NCBI RefSeq assembly: GCF_014302995.1
Contig: NZ_CP060295.1
Span: 3,215,501 to 3,279,500, forward strand
Length of the DNA: 64,000 nt
Source: Variovorax sp. PAMC26660
GTDB lineage: Bacteria > Pseudomonadota > Gammaproteobacteria > Burkholderiales > Burkholderiaceae_C
Direction: 5' to 3'
This document shows positions 18,375 through 33,433 of this stretch, one piece after another (position 1 is the stretch's first letter; each line of letters opens with the position of its first letter). The position numbers and the translations under genes were made by a program. The notes beneath the pieces were generated by a model. That model was given only the letters and a program-made list of their open reading frames with translations, was not told where the DNA came from and did no database searches.

Positions 18375-18625
18375 GAGAAGAGATTGGCCCCGCGCCGAAA
18401 GGCGCAGGGCGAATGTGGTGGGTCGCGGCAGCTTCGGTTGCCGTGAGCCATCCAAGACCGCTGGTGTGCAGGGTGCCTGCACTTAATCGCCGGACCTTTT
18501 GTCCGGCAATCAGCGCAGATGGCGACCCCGCTGCAAGGAATTTGATTTTTGTTCCGAAACAGTTGGTCGCTGCATGAAGCGCGATCCGAGGCCCCGGCCG
18601 AAGATCGCATTAAAAGGAGTAGACC
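18375..18625 (+). ncRNA. structured leader of rplJL (L10 leader-like)
   Basis: The 251-bp gap between rplA and rplJ contains four clean hairpins: GCGCC-GAAA-GGCGC (18392-18405), CGGCAGC-TTCG-GTTGCCG (18426-18443), GTGCAGG-GTG-CCTGCAC (18466-18482) and GCCGGAC-CTTTT-GTCCGGC (18489-18507). In proteobacteria this interval forms the L10(L12) binding site that represses rplJL translation. That role is inferred from position and structure. Confidence 0.65.
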
Positions 18626-19168
18626 TTGAGTCTGAATCGCAGTGAGAAAGAAGCGGTCATCAGTGATGTGACCAGCCTCGCCGCAAAAGCTCAAACGCTC
18701 GTGCTGGCGGAATACCGTGGCATCACGGTTGCCGATATGACCAAACTGCGTACCGAAGCACGCAGCAAGGGTGTGACTCTCAGCGTGTTCAAGAACACGC
18801 TGGCACGCCGTGCTGTGGCTGGTAGCGCATTCGAAGTCATTGGCGACCAGATGACCGGCCCGCTGATCTACGGCTTTTCCGAAGACGCAGTGGCCGCCGC
18901 CAAGGTGGTGGCCGACTTCGCGAAGACCAACGACAAGTTGGTGATTCGCGGTGGCGCGTTTGGCGGCAAGGTCCTGGACGTGAACGGCGTGAAGCAGCTC
19001 GCAAGCATCCCTTCCAAGGAAGTGCTGTTGGCGCAGTTGCTGGGCTTGATGCAATCCCCGATTTCCCGTACGGCACGCGTTCTCGCGGCGCTGGCCGCGA
19101 AGCGTGGCGAAGGCGCAGCAGCACCCGCAACCGATGCACCGGCAGAAGCCGAAGCGCAGCCCGCGTAA
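18626..19168 (+). CDS. rplJ: 50S ribosomal protein L10
   Basis: A 180-residue stalk-base protein binding L7/L12 dimers. Start TTG with AGGAG 6 bases upstream; the encoded N-terminus [14 protein letters not shown] is the family standard. The motif [17 protein letters not shown] and Ala-rich C-terminal tail are typical. The weak TTG start fits a gene under translational control by its leader. Confidence 0.97.
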   Translation: MSLNRSEKEAVISDVTSLAAKAQTLVLAEYRGITVADMTKLRTEARSKGVTLSVFKNTLARRAVAGSAFEVIGDQMTGPLIYGFSEDAVAAAKVVADFAKTNDKLVIRGGAFGGKVLDVNGVKQLASIPSKEVLLAQLLGLMQSPISRTARVLAALAAKRGEGAAAPATDAPAEAEAQPA

Positions 19169-19213
19169 GCGGCCCGCGTTTGAAATATTCAACCCAATTG
19201 TTAGGAAACAAAA

Positions 19214-19585
<372 letters not shown>

Positions 19586-19601
19586 TTCAGTCCCCCTCGA
19601 G

Positions 19602-19635
19602 GGCTGGAGGCGTCTGAAAAGGCCCTCCAGCCTTT
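19602..19635 (+). terminator. rplL-rpoB attenuator hairpin 1
   Basis: A 9-bp stem GGCTGGAGG/CCTCCAGCC (19602-19610 and 19624-19632) followed by TTT, 17 bases after the rplL stop. In many bacteria a partial terminator here lowers rpoBC expression relative to ribosomal protein genes. Confidence 0.65.
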
Positions 19636-19656
19636 GGCGCTTTCAGAGCGCACCCA

Positions 19657-19680
19657 AAAGCCGGCTCGTTGCCGGCTTTC
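19657..19680 (+). terminator. rplL-rpoB attenuator hairpin 2
   Basis: Perfect 9-bp stem AAAGCCGGC/GCCGGCTTT with loop TCGTT, ending in the T run of the stem itself. Together with the hairpin just upstream it makes a tandem attenuator. Two further stems (19731-19756 and a GGTGATG/CATCACC pair near 19770) follow before rpoB. Confidence 0.6.
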
Positions 19681-19879
19681 CCGGAGACCTTCAGGTCGAC
19701 GGAAAAGCCCAAACGAGATGTTTTTTGAGTGTCTTCTGACCCCGACTGCAGAAGACCCCTTGGTTCGGGTGATGTGCAATGCATCACCGTCCGCCAACGG
19801 CTGGTAGTGGCCAGCCGCCAAGGAGTGGTGCATTTGCACCCGAACCAAGTCGCTGAAGATCTCAAGCTCCGGAGCTCTC

Positions 19880-22800
19880 ATGGCCCAAACGTCCGCGTAC
19901 AGTTACACCGAACGCAAGCGCATCCGAAAAAGTTTCGGTAATCGCGACAGCGTCGTCGAAATCCCCTACCTGCTGCAGATGCAAAAAGACGCTTACACCG
20001 CGTTCCTGCAAGCCGGCATTGCCCCCAAACAGCGCACCGTCGAAGGCCTGCAAGCCGCGTTCGACGCCGCTTTCCCGATCGTCTCGCACAACGGTTTTGT
20101 CGAGATGAAGTTCCTCGAGTACAACCTCGCGAAGCCGGCTTTCGATGTGCGTGAATGCCAGACCCGTGGTCTGACTTTCGCCTCGGCCGTGCGCGCCAAG
20201 GTCCAGCTCATCATCTATGACCGCGAGTCGTCGACGTCGCAGTCGAAGGTGGTCAAGGAAGTGAAGGAACAAGAGGTCTACATGGGCGAAGTGCCGCTCA
20301 TGACCGAGAAGGGTTCGTTCATCATCAACGGCACCGAGCGCGTGATCGTGTCCCAGCTGCACCGCTCGCCCGGCGTGTTCTTCGAGCACGACAAGGGCAA
20401 GACGCACAGCTCGGGCAAGTTGCTGTTCTCGGCCCGCGTGATTCCTTACCGCGGCTCGTGGCTCGACTTCGAGTTCGACCCGAAGGACATGCTGTACTTC
20501 CGCGTGGACCGTCGCCGCAAGATGCCGGTCACGATCCTGCTGAAGGCCATCGGCCTGAACCCGGAATCGATCCTCGCGAACTTCTTCGTGAACGACAACT
20601 TCCGCCTGATGGACAGCGGCGCGCAGATGGAGTTCGTCTCCGAGCGCCTGCGCGGCGAAGTCGCGCGCTTTGACATCACCGACAAGTCGGGCAAGGTCGT
20701 GGTCGCCAAGGACAAGCGCGTCACCGCGCGCCACACGCGCGAGCTGGAACAAGGCGGCACCACGCACATCAGCGTGCCCGAAGACTTCCTGGTGGGCCGT
20801 GTCATTGCCCGCAACATCGTCGATGCCGACTCCGGTGAAATCCTGGCCAAGGCCAACGACGAGCTGACCGAAGCGCTGCTCAAGAAGCTGCGCACCTCGG
20901 GCGTGCAGGACATCCAGGTCATCTACACGAACGAACTGGACCAGGGCGCGTACATCTCGCAAACGCTGCGCATCGACGAAACCGTCGACGAGTTCGCAGC
21001 GCGCGTGGCCATCTACCGCATGATGCGCCCCGGCGAACCGCCGACCGAAGACGCAGTGCAGGCCTTGTTCCAGCGTCTGTTCTACAACCCGGACACGTAC
21101 GACCTGTCGCGCGTGGGCCGCATGAAGTTCAACGCCAAGGTTGGCCGCGACGAATCGACCGGCCCGATGGTGCTGACCAACGAAGACATCCTGGCCGTGG
21201 TCAAGATCCTCGTTGACCTGCGTAACGGCAACGGCGAAGTCGACGACATCGACCACCTGGGCAACCGCCGCGTGCGTTGCGTCGGCGAACTGGCCGAAAA
21301 CCAGTACCGCACCGGCCTGGCCCGCATCGAGAAGGCCGTGAAGGAACGTCTGGGTCAAGCGGAGCAGGAGCCGCTGATGCCGCACGACCTGATCAACAGC
21401 AAGCCGATCTCGGCCGCGCTGAAGGAATTCTTCGGCGCTTCGCAGCTGTCGCAGTTCATGGACCAGACGAACCCGCTGTCCGAAATCACCCACAAGCGCC
21501 GCGTGTCGGCCCTTGGCCCGGGTGGTTTGACGCGTGAACGTGCAGGCTTCGAAGTGCGCGACGTGCACGTGACCCATTACGGCCGCGTGTGCCCGATCGA
21601 AACGCCTGAAGGCCCGAACATCGGCCTGATCAACTCGCTGGCCCTGTACGCCCGCCTGAACGAATACGGCTTCATCGAGACGCCGTACCGTCGCGTGGTC
21701 GACAGCAAGGTCACGATGGACATCGACTACCTGTCGGCCATCGAAGAAGGCAAGTACGTCATCGCCCAGGCCAATGCGGCCCTGGACAAGGACGGCGTGC
21801 TGACCGGCGACCTGGTCTCGGCGCGTGAAGCCGGCGAATCGATCCTGGTCGGTGCCGAGCGCATCCAGTACATGGACGTGTCGCCCGCGCAGATCGTGTC
21901 GGTGGCTGCCTCGCTCGTGCCGTTCCTTGAGCACGACGATGCGAACCGCGCGTTGATGGGCGCCAACATGCAGCGTCAGGCCGTGCCTGTGCTGCGTCCC
22001 GAAAAGCCGATGGTCGGTACCGGTATCGAGCGCGTTTCCGCGGTCGACTCGGGCACCGTGGTCACGGCCACCCGTGGCGGTATCGTCGACTACGTCGATG
22101 CGACCCGTGTCGTGGTGCGCGTGAACGACGCCGAAGCGGCGGCAGGTGAAGTCGGTGTGGACATCTACAACCTGATCAAGTATCAGCGTTCGAACCAGAA
22201 CACCAACATCCACCAGCGCCCGATCGTCAAGCGCGGCGACAAGATCGCCAAGGGCGACGTGGTGGCCGACGGCGCATCGACCGACCTCGGCGAACTGGCC
22301 CTCGGCCAGAACATGCTGATCGCGTTCATGCCCTGGAACGGCTACAACTTCGAAGACTCGATCCTGATCTCGGAACGCGTCGTCGCGGAAGACCGCTACA
22401 CCTCGATCCACATCGAGGAACTGGTGGTGATGGCTCGCGACACCAAGCTCGGTGCCGAAGAAATCACGCGCGACATCCCGAACCTGGCTGAGCAGCAGCT
22501 CAACCGCCTCGACGAATCCGGCATCATTTATGTCGGTGCCGAAGTGCAGCCGGGCGACACGCTGGTGGGCAAGGTCACGCCGAAGGGCGAGACCACGCTG
22601 ACGCCTGAAGAGAAGCTGCTTCGCGCCATCTTCGGCGAGAAAGCTTCCGACGTGAAGGACACCTCGCTGCGTGTGGATCAGGGCTCGCAAGGCACCGTGA
22701 TCGACGTGCAGGTGTTCACCCGCGAAGGCATCACGCGCGACAAGCGCGCCCAGCAGATCATCGACGACGAACTCAAGCGCTTCCGCCTCGACTTGAACGA

Positions 22801-24004
22801 CCAGCTTCGCATCGTCGAAGCCGACGCGTTCGACCGTATCGAGAAGCTGCTGACGGGCAAGGTCGCCAACGGCGGCCCGAACAAGCTGGCCAAGGGCACC
22901 AAGCTCGACAAGGCCTACCTGTCGTCGGTCGAGAAGTTCCACTGGTTCGACATCCGCCCGGCGGAAGACGAAGTGGCGACGCAGCTCGAGTCGATCAAGA
23001 ACTCGCTGGAGCAGACGCGCCACAGCTTCGACCTCGCGTTCGAAGAAAAGCGCAAGAAGCTCACGCAGGGCGACGAGCTGCCCGCGGGCGTGCTCAAGAT
23101 GGTCAAGGTCTACCTGGCCGTCAAGCGCCGCCTGCAACCCGGCGACAAGATGGCCGGCCGTCACGGCAACAAGGGTGTGGTGTCCAAGATCGTTCCGGTC
23201 GAAGACATGCCCCACATGGCCGACGGCACGCCGTGCGACATCTGCCTGAACCCGCTGGGCGTGCCTTCGCGGATGAACGTGGGCCAGGTTCTCGAAGTGC
23301 ATCTGGGCTGGGCCGGCAAGGGCATCGGCCAGCGCATCGGTGACATGCTGCAGCAAGAGGCCAAGGTGGCCGAGCTGCGCAAGTTCATGGAGCAGCTGTA
23401 CAACGGCTCGGGCCGCAAGGAAGAGCTCGGCCAGCTGAGCGATACCGAACTGCTCGAAATGGCCGCCAACCTGACGAACGGCGCCACGTTCGCAACGCCA
23501 GTGTTCGACGGTGCTTCGGAAGAAGAAATCCGCGGCATGCTGAAGCTCGCCTACCCGGACGACATCGCCAAGCTCAAGGGCCTGACCGATACGCGCACGC
23601 AGGCCTACCTGTTCGACGGCCGCACCGGCGACCAGTTCGATCGTCCGGTCACCGTGGGTTACATGCACTTCTTGAAGCTGCACCATTTGGTCGACGACAA
23701 GATGCACGCCCGTTCCACCGGCCCGTACTCGCTCGTGACGCAACAACCGCTGGGCGGCAAGGCCCAGTTCGGTGGCCAGCGCTTCGGTGAAATGGAAGTG
23801 TGGGCACTGGAAGCCTACGGCGCCGCTTACGTGCTGCAGGAAATGCTGACGGTGAAGTCCGATGACGTGGTCGGCCGCACCAAGGTCTACGAGTCGATCG
23901 TCAAGGGCGAACACTCCATCGAAGCCGGCATGCCGGAATCGTTCAATGTGCTGGTCAAGGAAATCCGTTCCCTGGGCCTGGACATCGAACTCGAACGCTC
24001 ATAA
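19880..24004 (+). CDS. rpoB: DNA-directed RNA polymerase subunit beta
   Basis: A 1374-residue core polymerase subunit. The rifampicin-binding cluster near residues 520-546 ([18 protein letters not shown], then [12 protein letters not shown]) is wild type at the usual resistance positions. [14 protein letters not shown] and the C-terminal [24 protein letters not shown] are conserved. The final motif before the stop is DIELERS. It is followed 20 bp later by rpoC. Confidence 0.99.
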   Translation: MAQTSAYSYTERKRIRKSFGNRDSVVEIPYLLQMQKDAYTAFLQAGIAPKQRTVEGLQAAFDAAFPIVSHNGFVEMKFLEYNLAKPAFDVRECQTRGLTFASAVRAKVQLIIYDRESSTSQSKVVKEVKEQEVYMGEVPLMTEKGSFIINGTERVIVSQLHRSPGVFFEHDKGKTHSSGKLLFSARVIPYRGSWLDFEFDPKDMLYFRVDRRRKMPVTILLKAIGLNPESILANFFVNDNFRLMDSGAQMEFVSERLRGEVARFDITDKSGKVVVAKDKRVTARHTRELEQGGTTHISVPEDFLVGRVIARNIVDADSGEILAKANDELTEALLKKLRTSGVQDIQVIYTNELDQGAYISQTLRIDETVDEFAARVAIYRMMRPGEPPTEDAVQALFQRLFYNPDTYDLSRVGRMKFNAKVGRDESTGPMVLTNEDILAVVKILVDLRNGNGEVDDIDHLGNRRVRCVGELAENQYRTGLARIEKAVKERLGQAEQEPLMPHDLINSKPISAALKEFFGASQLSQFMDQTNPLSEITHKRRVSALGPGGLTRERAGFEVRDVHVTHYGRVCPIETPEGPNIGLINSLALYARLNEYGFIETPYRRVVDSKVTMDIDYLSAIEEGKYVIAQANAALDKDGVLTGDLVSAREAGESILVGAERIQYMDVSPAQIVSVAASLVPFLEHDDANRALMGANMQRQAVPVLRPEKPMVGTGIERVSAVDSGTVVTATRGGIVDYVDATRVVVRVNDAEAAAGEVGVDIYNLIKYQRSNQNTNIHQRPIVKRGDKIAKGDVVADGASTDLGELALGQNMLIAFMPWNGYNFEDSILISERVVAEDRYTSIHIEELVVMARDTKLGAEEITRDIPNLAEQQLNRLDESGIIYVGAEVQPGDTLVGKVTPKGETTLTPEEKLLRAIFGEKASDVKDTSLRVDQGSQGTVIDVQVFTREGITRDKRAQQIIDDELKRFRLDLNDQLRIVEADAFDRIEKLLTGKVANGGPNKLAKGTKLDKAYLSSVEKFHWFDIRPAEDEVATQLESIKNSLEQTRHSFDLAFEEKRKKLTQGDELPAGVLKMVKVYLAVKRRLQPGDKMAGRHGNKGVVSKIVPVEDMPHMADGTPCDICLNPLGVPSRMNVGQVLEVHLGWAGKGIGQRIGDMLQQEAKVAELRKFMEQLYNGSGRKEELGQLSDTELLEMAANLTNGATFATPVFDGASEEEIRGMLKLAYPDDIAKLKGLTDTRTQAYLFDGRTGDQFDRPVTVGYMHFLKLHHLVDDKMHARSTGPYSLVTQQPLGGKAQFGGQRFGEMEVWALEAYGAAYVLQEMLTVKSDDVVGRTKVYESIVKGEHSIEAGMPESFNVLVKEIRSLGLDIELERS

Positions 24005-24024
24005 GCAGACAAGGAAAGAGTCAC

Positions 24025-28257
<4,233 letters not shown>

Positions 28258-28290
28258 CTGGTTAGCATCACCGGCCATGACCGGTACCCC

Positions 28291-28326
28291 ACGCCCCCCG
28301 ACCGCTCACGGTTGGGGGGCGTTTTT
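28291..28326 (+). terminator. rho-independent terminator of the rpoBC operon
   Basis: Stem CGCCCCCC/GGGGGGCG (28292-28299 and 28314-28321) with an inner ACCG/CGGT extension and a run of five T. This is the strongest intrinsic terminator in the window. Confidence 0.93.
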
Positions 28327-28353
28327 CTTTGTGTTTTCCATGAGGCTTTGTCG

Positions 28354-28959
28354 ATGAGCTTGTTGCCCGAATCGCTGGCCAGCTGGATCGTGATCGCGGT
28401 GCTGCTGTTCTGGTTTGTCGGCGCTTACAACCGGTTGGTGCGTTTGCGCGCGACCGTACTGCAGGCCTACACCACGCTCGATGCGGCGTTGAGCAAGCAA
28501 CTGGACTTTGTCCAGGCGAGCATTACCGCCGAGTTGCCGGCCGAGGCGCCGCCGAACGAACTGCTGTCGTCGATCGCGCCGCTGCAGGCCTCCACCACCC
28601 AGCTGGGAACCCTGCTGGGCGCGACCCGGCTGCACCCGCTCGATGCCGGCGGCATGGCCGCACTGGCAACCGCGCTGCAGGTGTGGATCGGTGCGTGGCA
28701 ACGCCAGCACCCGGATGCGGTGACGGTCTTCGATGCCGATGGGACGCTCTCGCGCCCGGCGCAGTTGCAACCCGGGTCCGTGGCCGCAGTGCCCAGTGCC
28801 ATCGAGCCGATTGCGTGGCCCGAGCCTTCGGCCGCCGCCGAGATCGCTCGCAACCAGTTCAACATCGCGGTGAGGCACTACAACAGCGCACTGGCCCAGT
28901 TTCCGGCGCTGCTGGTGGCATGGGCCGTGCGCCTGCGTCCGGCCGCGCCTTTGCTCTGA
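28354..28959 (+). CDS. LemA-like membrane-anchored protein
   Basis: A 201-residue protein. One N-terminal transmembrane helix (about 10-26) is followed by a helical domain. YNRLVRLRATVLQAYTTLDAAL and the C-terminal FNIAVRHYNSALAQFP match the two LemA signatures (YN-L-v...W-ldvqL, and YN-----FP). LemA proteins have a long helical ectodomain and no settled molecular role. Here the middle part is more divergent than usual. Confidence 0.75.
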   Translation: MSLLPESLASWIVIAVLLFWFVGAYNRLVRLRATVLQAYTTLDAALSKQLDFVQASITAELPAEAPPNELLSSIAPLQASTTQLGTLLGATRLHPLDAGGMAALATALQVWIGAWQRQHPDAVTVFDADGTLSRPAQLQPGSVAAVPSAIEPIAWPEPSAAAEIARNQFNIAVRHYNSALAQFPALLVAWAVRLRPAAPLL

Positions 28960-29025
28960 CGCGGCCTCCTTTCTTTACCTTGCGCGGCGTCCTGCCTTTG
29001 GCTCGCCCGTTACCATCGCCCCAAC

Positions 29026-30402
29026 TTGGCTGAACTACCTACCGATCCCTCCAGCAACGCCTCGCCGCTGCTGCAACCGCCGCTGTGGCGCCAACTGCAA
29101 TTGACCGCGGTGGCGTTGGCGTCGATCCGTGCCGGCACTTCGGGCTCCGTGGCGTTCGAAGCCGTCGAGCCGGCAATGCGTCCTGGCGTGCAGGCGCTCG
29201 GCTTCCAGGTGCTGCGCTGGCTCGGCCGCGCCGAAGCATTGCGCCGCCATCTCGCCAAGCGCACGCCGCCGCCATTGCCTGATGCCTTGCTGTGCACTGC
29301 GCTGGCGCTGGCCTGGGACGGCGAACGTGCGCCCTACGAACCCTTCACGCTGGTCGACCAGGCCGTCGAAGCCGCCAAGCGGAACCCCGCCACGCGGGCG
29401 CAGGCCAGCTTCATCAACGCCTGCCTGCGCCGTTTCCTGCGCGAACGCGATGAACTGGTGGCTGTCACCGACAGCGAGCCGGTCGCGCAATGGAATCATC
29501 CGCGCTGGTGGATTGAACGCCTCAAGCGCGACCATCCGCGTGAATGGCAGCGTGTGCTGAGTGCCGACAACGCGCAGGCGCCGATGACGCTGCGCGTCAA
29601 TGCCCGGAAATCCACCGCAGTGTCTTATCTGTCGGAGCTGGAGGCCGTGGGTCTTGCCGCTACCCGCGTGGGCCCCAGTGGCCTGCAACTGGCACGCGCA
29701 CGCCCGGTGCAGCAGCTGCCCGGCTTTGCCGACGGGTCCTGTTCGGTGCAGGATGCGGCCGCCCAGATGGCTGCGCCCCTGCTGCTCGACGGCTTGCTGC
29801 CCGCGAAGCCAGGCGCCGCACCGCTGCGCGTGCTCGACGCCTGCGCCGCACCTGGCGGCAAGACCGCACACCTGCTCGAGATGGCCGGCGCAGACGCCGT
29901 CGATGTGATCGCCCTGGAGGTCGATGCCGTCCGCAGCCGCCGGATCGACGAAACCCTGGTCCGCCTCGGCCTGAAGGCCCAGGTGGTGGTCGCCGACGCC
30001 GCACGCCCCGCCGACTGGTGGGACGGCACGCCTTTCGACGCCATCCTGCTCGACGCGCCATGCACCGCTTCGGGCATCGTCCGCCGCCATCCCGACGTCC
30101 GCTGGCTGCGCCGCGAGAGCGACACCGCCCAGTTGGCTGCCCAGCAGGCCACGCTCCTGGCCGCGCTCTGGCCGCTGGTGCGGCCCGGCGGCCGTCTTCT
30201 TTACTGCACCTGTTCCGTCTTTCGTGAAGAGGGCTCGCAACAAATTGATGCGTTTCTTGTACACAACACCAACGCACGATTGCGGCCGTCACCGGGCCAT
30301 TTGCTGCCTCAAAGCGGGGCGAATGCCCGTGGCGTCCCGGACAATCCCTCAGGTGACCACGACGGCTTCTTCTACGCCCTGCTTGAAAAGCGCCCGCACT
30401 GA
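29026..30402 (+). CDS. rsmB: 16S rRNA (cytosine-967-C5)-methyltransferase RsmB
   Basis: A 458-residue SAM-dependent methyltransferase. The N-terminal NusB-like RNA-binding domain spans about 15-160. The catalytic domain has motif I DACAAPGGKTAHLLE, motif IV DAPCTASGIVRRHPD with one catalytic Cys, and motif VI CTCSVFREEG with the second. Start TTG (MAELPTDPS); no strong ribosome binding site, so the start is uncertain by a few codons. Confidence 0.94.
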   Translation: MAELPTDPSSNASPLLQPPLWRQLQLTAVALASIRAGTSGSVAFEAVEPAMRPGVQALGFQVLRWLGRAEALRRHLAKRTPPPLPDALLCTALALAWDGERAPYEPFTLVDQAVEAAKRNPATRAQASFINACLRRFLRERDELVAVTDSEPVAQWNHPRWWIERLKRDHPREWQRVLSADNAQAPMTLRVNARKSTAVSYLSELEAVGLAATRVGPSGLQLARARPVQQLPGFADGSCSVQDAAAQMAAPLLLDGLLPAKPGAAPLRVLDACAAPGGKTAHLLEMAGADAVDVIALEVDAVRSRRIDETLVRLGLKAQVVVADAARPADWWDGTPFDAILLDAPCTASGIVRRHPDVRWLRRESDTAQLAAQQATLLAALWPLVRPGGRLLYCTCSVFREEGSQQIDAFLVHNTNARLRPSPGHLLPQSGANARGVPDNPSGDHDGFFYALLEKRPH

Positions 30403-31018
30403 GCGGCGCTGGCCGGTCCTGCTGGCCGTGCTCTGGGTCTGGCTGATGTTGATGGCGTGGCTGCCGGCCCCAGCCGCCGCTCAAGGCCGCACCGGCGCCT
30501 CGATCACGCAGATGCGCCTGGAGCAGTCCGATGACGGCGTCTACTTGAGTGCCGCCGTGCAGTTCGAGCTGCCCACGCTGGTCGAGGAGGTCCTCGACAA
30601 GGGCATTGCCATCTACTTCGTGGCCGAGGGCGAGCTCTTCCAGGAGCGCTGGTACTGGACCGACCGCAAGGTGGCGCAAGTGCAGCGCCACATGCGGCTG
30701 GCCTACCAGCCACTCACGCGGCGCTGGCGGCTCAACGTGTCGCCGTTGCCGATCACCGGCGCGGTGGGCCTGGGCATTTCGCTGAACCAGAATTTCGACA
30801 CCCTCGGCGACGCACTGGACGCCATCAAGCGCATCGGTCGCATGCGGCTGGGCGACGTGGCCGAGATCGGCGACGAGCCGCTGCACCAGGTGACCTTCCG
30901 CTTCCGGCTCGATACCTCGCAGCTTCCGCGTCCCTTCCAGATTGGTGTCGTCGGCCAGGCCGACTGGAACATCTCGGCCGAGCGCACTGCGCGGATGGCG
31001 CTGGAGAAGCAGCGGTGA
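30383..31018 (+). CDS. exported DUF4390 protein
   Basis: A protein of about 211 residues with an N-terminal signal segment (KSARTERRWPVLLAVLWVWL, cleavage after AAA) and a beta-rich mature part of the DUF4390 type (YLSAAVQFELPTLVEEVLDKGIAIYF, then LNVSPLPITGAVGLGISLNQNFDTL). Start TTG at 30383 overlaps the end of rsmB by 20 bp; in-frame ATG 30323 and GTG 30353 are alternatives. Found between rsmB and an NtrY-type kinase in many betaproteobacteria, so a periplasmic accessory role to the kinase is possible but unproven. Confidence 0.8.
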   Translation: MKSARTERRWPVLLAVLWVWLMLMAWLPAPAAAQGRTGASITQMRLEQSDDGVYLSAAVQFELPTLVEEVLDKGIAIYFVAEGELFQERWYWTDRKVAQVQRHMRLAYQPLTRRWRLNVSPLPITGAVGLGISLNQNFDTLGDALDAIKRIGRMRLGDVAEIGDEPLHQVTFRFRLDTSQLPRPFQIGVVGQADWNISAERTARMALEKQR

Positions 31019-33345
31019 GCACCCCACCGCGCAGCGGCGCAGCGGCCACGCCCGTTGCTCGCCGCTCGCGCGCAATGCGCTGGGCCGTGGGTGTGGGCGC
31101 CGCGATGGTGACGGCCATCGGCCTCGTGCTGATGTTCCTGCTGGCGCAGGCCACCAACAACCGCGAGCTGTACGAGCGCTACTACGTGCGCCTCTTCGGC
31201 ATCAATGTCGTGGTGGCGGTGCTGCTGGTGCTGGTGATCGGCTGGGTCGCCTTCCGGCTGCTGCGGCGCTTGCGCCAGGGCAAGTTCGGCAGCCGCCTGC
31301 TGATCAAGCTGGCGGCCATCTTCGCGCTGGTGGGCGTGGTGCCCGGGGCGCTGGTCTACGTTGTGTCCTACCAGTTCGTCGAACGCTCCATCGAGAGCTG
31401 GTTCGACGTCAAGGTCGAAGGTGCACTCGACGCGGGCCTGAACCTCGGCCGCGCCACGCTCGATTCACTGTCCGACGACCTGGCCACGAAGACGCGCAGC
31501 GCGAGCGCGCAACTGGCCCAGGTGCCCGATGCGAGCGCGGGCCTGGTGCTGGAGCGCATCCGCGACCAGCTCGAAGCCAGCGACGTGGTGCTCTGGACCG
31601 GCTCCGGGCAACTGATCGCCGGCGCGGGCGCCTCGCGCTTCCAGCTCAACCCGGAGCGGCCGACCACCCAGCAGTTCCGCCAGGTCCGGCCGGATCGGCC
31701 CGTCGCACACATCGAAGGCCTGGACGAAACCGCCATCCCCGGTGCCGCGCCACCGGCCGCGAGCGTGCGCGCGCTGGCCATGGTGCAGCGACCGGGCTTC
31801 GACTTCGACACCGCGCCGCGCTACCTGCAGGTCACGCGGCTGCTGCCGCCGGCCGTGGTCAAGAACGCGCTGGACGTGCAGGAAGCGAATCGCGAATACC
31901 AGGAGCGAGCGTTGGCGCGTGGCGGCCTGCGCCGCATGTACATCGGCACGCTCACGCTGAGCCTGTTCCTCGCCGTGTTCGGTGCGGTGCTGCTGGCTGT
32001 GCTGTTTGGCAACCAGCTTGCACGGCCGCTGCTCGTACTGGCCGATGGCGTGCGCCAGGTCGCCGCTGGTGACCTGCGGCCCACCGCCGTGCTGCAGGGC
32101 AAGGATGAGCTGGGTGGCCTCACGCGCTCTTTTGCCGTGATGACCCAGCAACTGGCGGACGCGCGCGGCGCGGTCGAGAAGACCATGGGCCAGCTCGATG
32201 CCGCCCGTGCCAACCTGCAGACGATCCTCGACAACCTCACCTCGGGCGTGATCGTGCTCGACGCCAGGGGCATCGTGCTGTCGACCAACCCGGGCGCCAC
32301 CCGCGTGCTGCGCGCCCCGCTGGCCGCCTACGAAGGGCGGGCGCTCGTCGATGTGCCGGGCCTGGCCGACTTCGGCGCCAAGGTGCAGCAGCAGTTCGAC
32401 GAGTTCCAGGTCGAACGCATGCAGCACGGCCTCGACCACTGGCAGCATGCCTTCGAGCTGCACGCCAGCGGCACCGACCTGCCGCAACAGGATGGCGCCA
32501 TCAACATCGTCGCGCGCGGCGCGGAGCTGCCCGGTGCCGCGCGGCTGCTGGTGTTCGACGACATCTCCGAAATCGTGTCGGCTCAGCGCGCCCAGGCCTG
32601 GGGCGAAGTGGCGCGCCGGCTGGCGCATGAAATCAAGAACCCGCTGACGCCGATCCAGTTGTCGGCCGAGCGGCTCGAAATGAAGCTCTCGGGCAAGGTT
32701 GCGGCTCCCGAGCAGGCCATCCTCGTGAAGTCGGTGAAGACCATCGTCGACCAGGTCGATGCAATGAAGCGGCTGGTGAACGAATTCCGCGACTACGCGC
32801 GCCTGCCTGCGGCCGACCTCAAGCCGGTCGACCTCAACGCCTTGCTGGTCGATGTGCTCCAGCTCTACAACGCCGAGAGCCTGCCGATCACGCTGCGCTC
32901 CGAACTCGACGAGCGCTGCCCGCCGATCCGCGGCGACGAGCAGCAGATCCGCCAGGTCCTGCACAACCTGCTGCAAAACGCGCAGGACGCCGCAGAGGCT
33001 GCAGCCAGTGGCACCGGCAAGGCAGGCGAGGTCGTCGTTCGCACGCGGCTGGGCGATTCGGGCCAGCGCGTGCGCCTGACCGTGCAAGACAGTGGCCCGG
33101 GTTTCGCCGAGAACATTCTCAAACGCGCCTTCGAGCCCTATGTCACGACGAAAACAAAAGGTACCGGTTTGGGCCTTGCCGTCGTCAAGAAGATCGCCGA
33201 CGAACACGGTGCGCGCATCGAGCTTTCCAACCGTGTTGTCGACGGGGCTGTGGCAGGGGCGCAAGTCTCGCTATCATTCGCGCTGGCAAGCGAGTCGCGC
33301 GCAGCGACCGCTCACACTGAAGATTCGAAGTCTTCCGCCACCTGA
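31015..33345 (+). CDS. NtrY-like membrane sensor histidine kinase
   Basis: A 776-residue sensor kinase. Four hydrophobic helices lie in the first 340 residues with a periplasmic sensor part between the third and fourth. HAMP (about 341-390), a PAS-like segment (LQTILDNLTSGVIVLDARG), HisKA with the phospho-acceptor His538 in AHEIKNPLTPIQLSAERL, and HATPase_c with HNLLQNAQDA and DSGPGF/GTGLGLAVVKK follow. GTG start overlaps the DUF4390 stop. NtrY systems respond to nitrogen or redox conditions in other proteobacteria; the signal here is unknown. Confidence 0.92.
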   Translation: MSTPPRSGAAATPVARRSRAMRWAVGVGAAMVTAIGLVLMFLLAQATNNRELYERYYVRLFGINVVVAVLLVLVIGWVAFRLLRRLRQGKFGSRLLIKLAAIFALVGVVPGALVYVVSYQFVERSIESWFDVKVEGALDAGLNLGRATLDSLSDDLATKTRSASAQLAQVPDASAGLVLERIRDQLEASDVVLWTGSGQLIAGAGASRFQLNPERPTTQQFRQVRPDRPVAHIEGLDETAIPGAAPPAASVRALAMVQRPGFDFDTAPRYLQVTRLLPPAVVKNALDVQEANREYQERALARGGLRRMYIGTLTLSLFLAVFGAVLLAVLFGNQLARPLLVLADGVRQVAAGDLRPTAVLQGKDELGGLTRSFAVMTQQLADARGAVEKTMGQLDAARANLQTILDNLTSGVIVLDARGIVLSTNPGATRVLRAPLAAYEGRALVDVPGLADFGAKVQQQFDEFQVERMQHGLDHWQHAFELHASGTDLPQQDGAINIVARGAELPGAARLLVFDDISEIVSAQRAQAWGEVARRLAHEIKNPLTPIQLSAERLEMKLSGKVAAPEQAILVKSVKTIVDQVDAMKRLVNEFRDYARLPAADLKPVDLNALLVDVLQLYNAESLPITLRSELDERCPPIRGDEQQIRQVLHNLLQNAQDAAEAAASGTGKAGEVVVRTRLGDSGQRVRLTVQDSGPGFAENILKRAFEPYVTTKTKGTGLGLAVVKKIADEHGARIELSNRVVDGAVAGAQVSLSFALASESRAATAHTEDSKSSAT

Positions 33346-33433
33346 GCGCGAACAAATCCGTCGTTCAGGCGATGGACGGGCCAGCGGACCTACCTACCTT
33401 TGCAGACACCAGCGCATACAACAAGCAGCACTC

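Noticed and set aside
19862..23914. 1350-codon open frame on the minus strand across rpoB
   Set aside because: It is the antisense shadow of a GC-rich, strongly codon-biased gene; the translation is low-complexity (His/Arg/Val-rich) and has no domain. rpoB on the plus strand explains the region.
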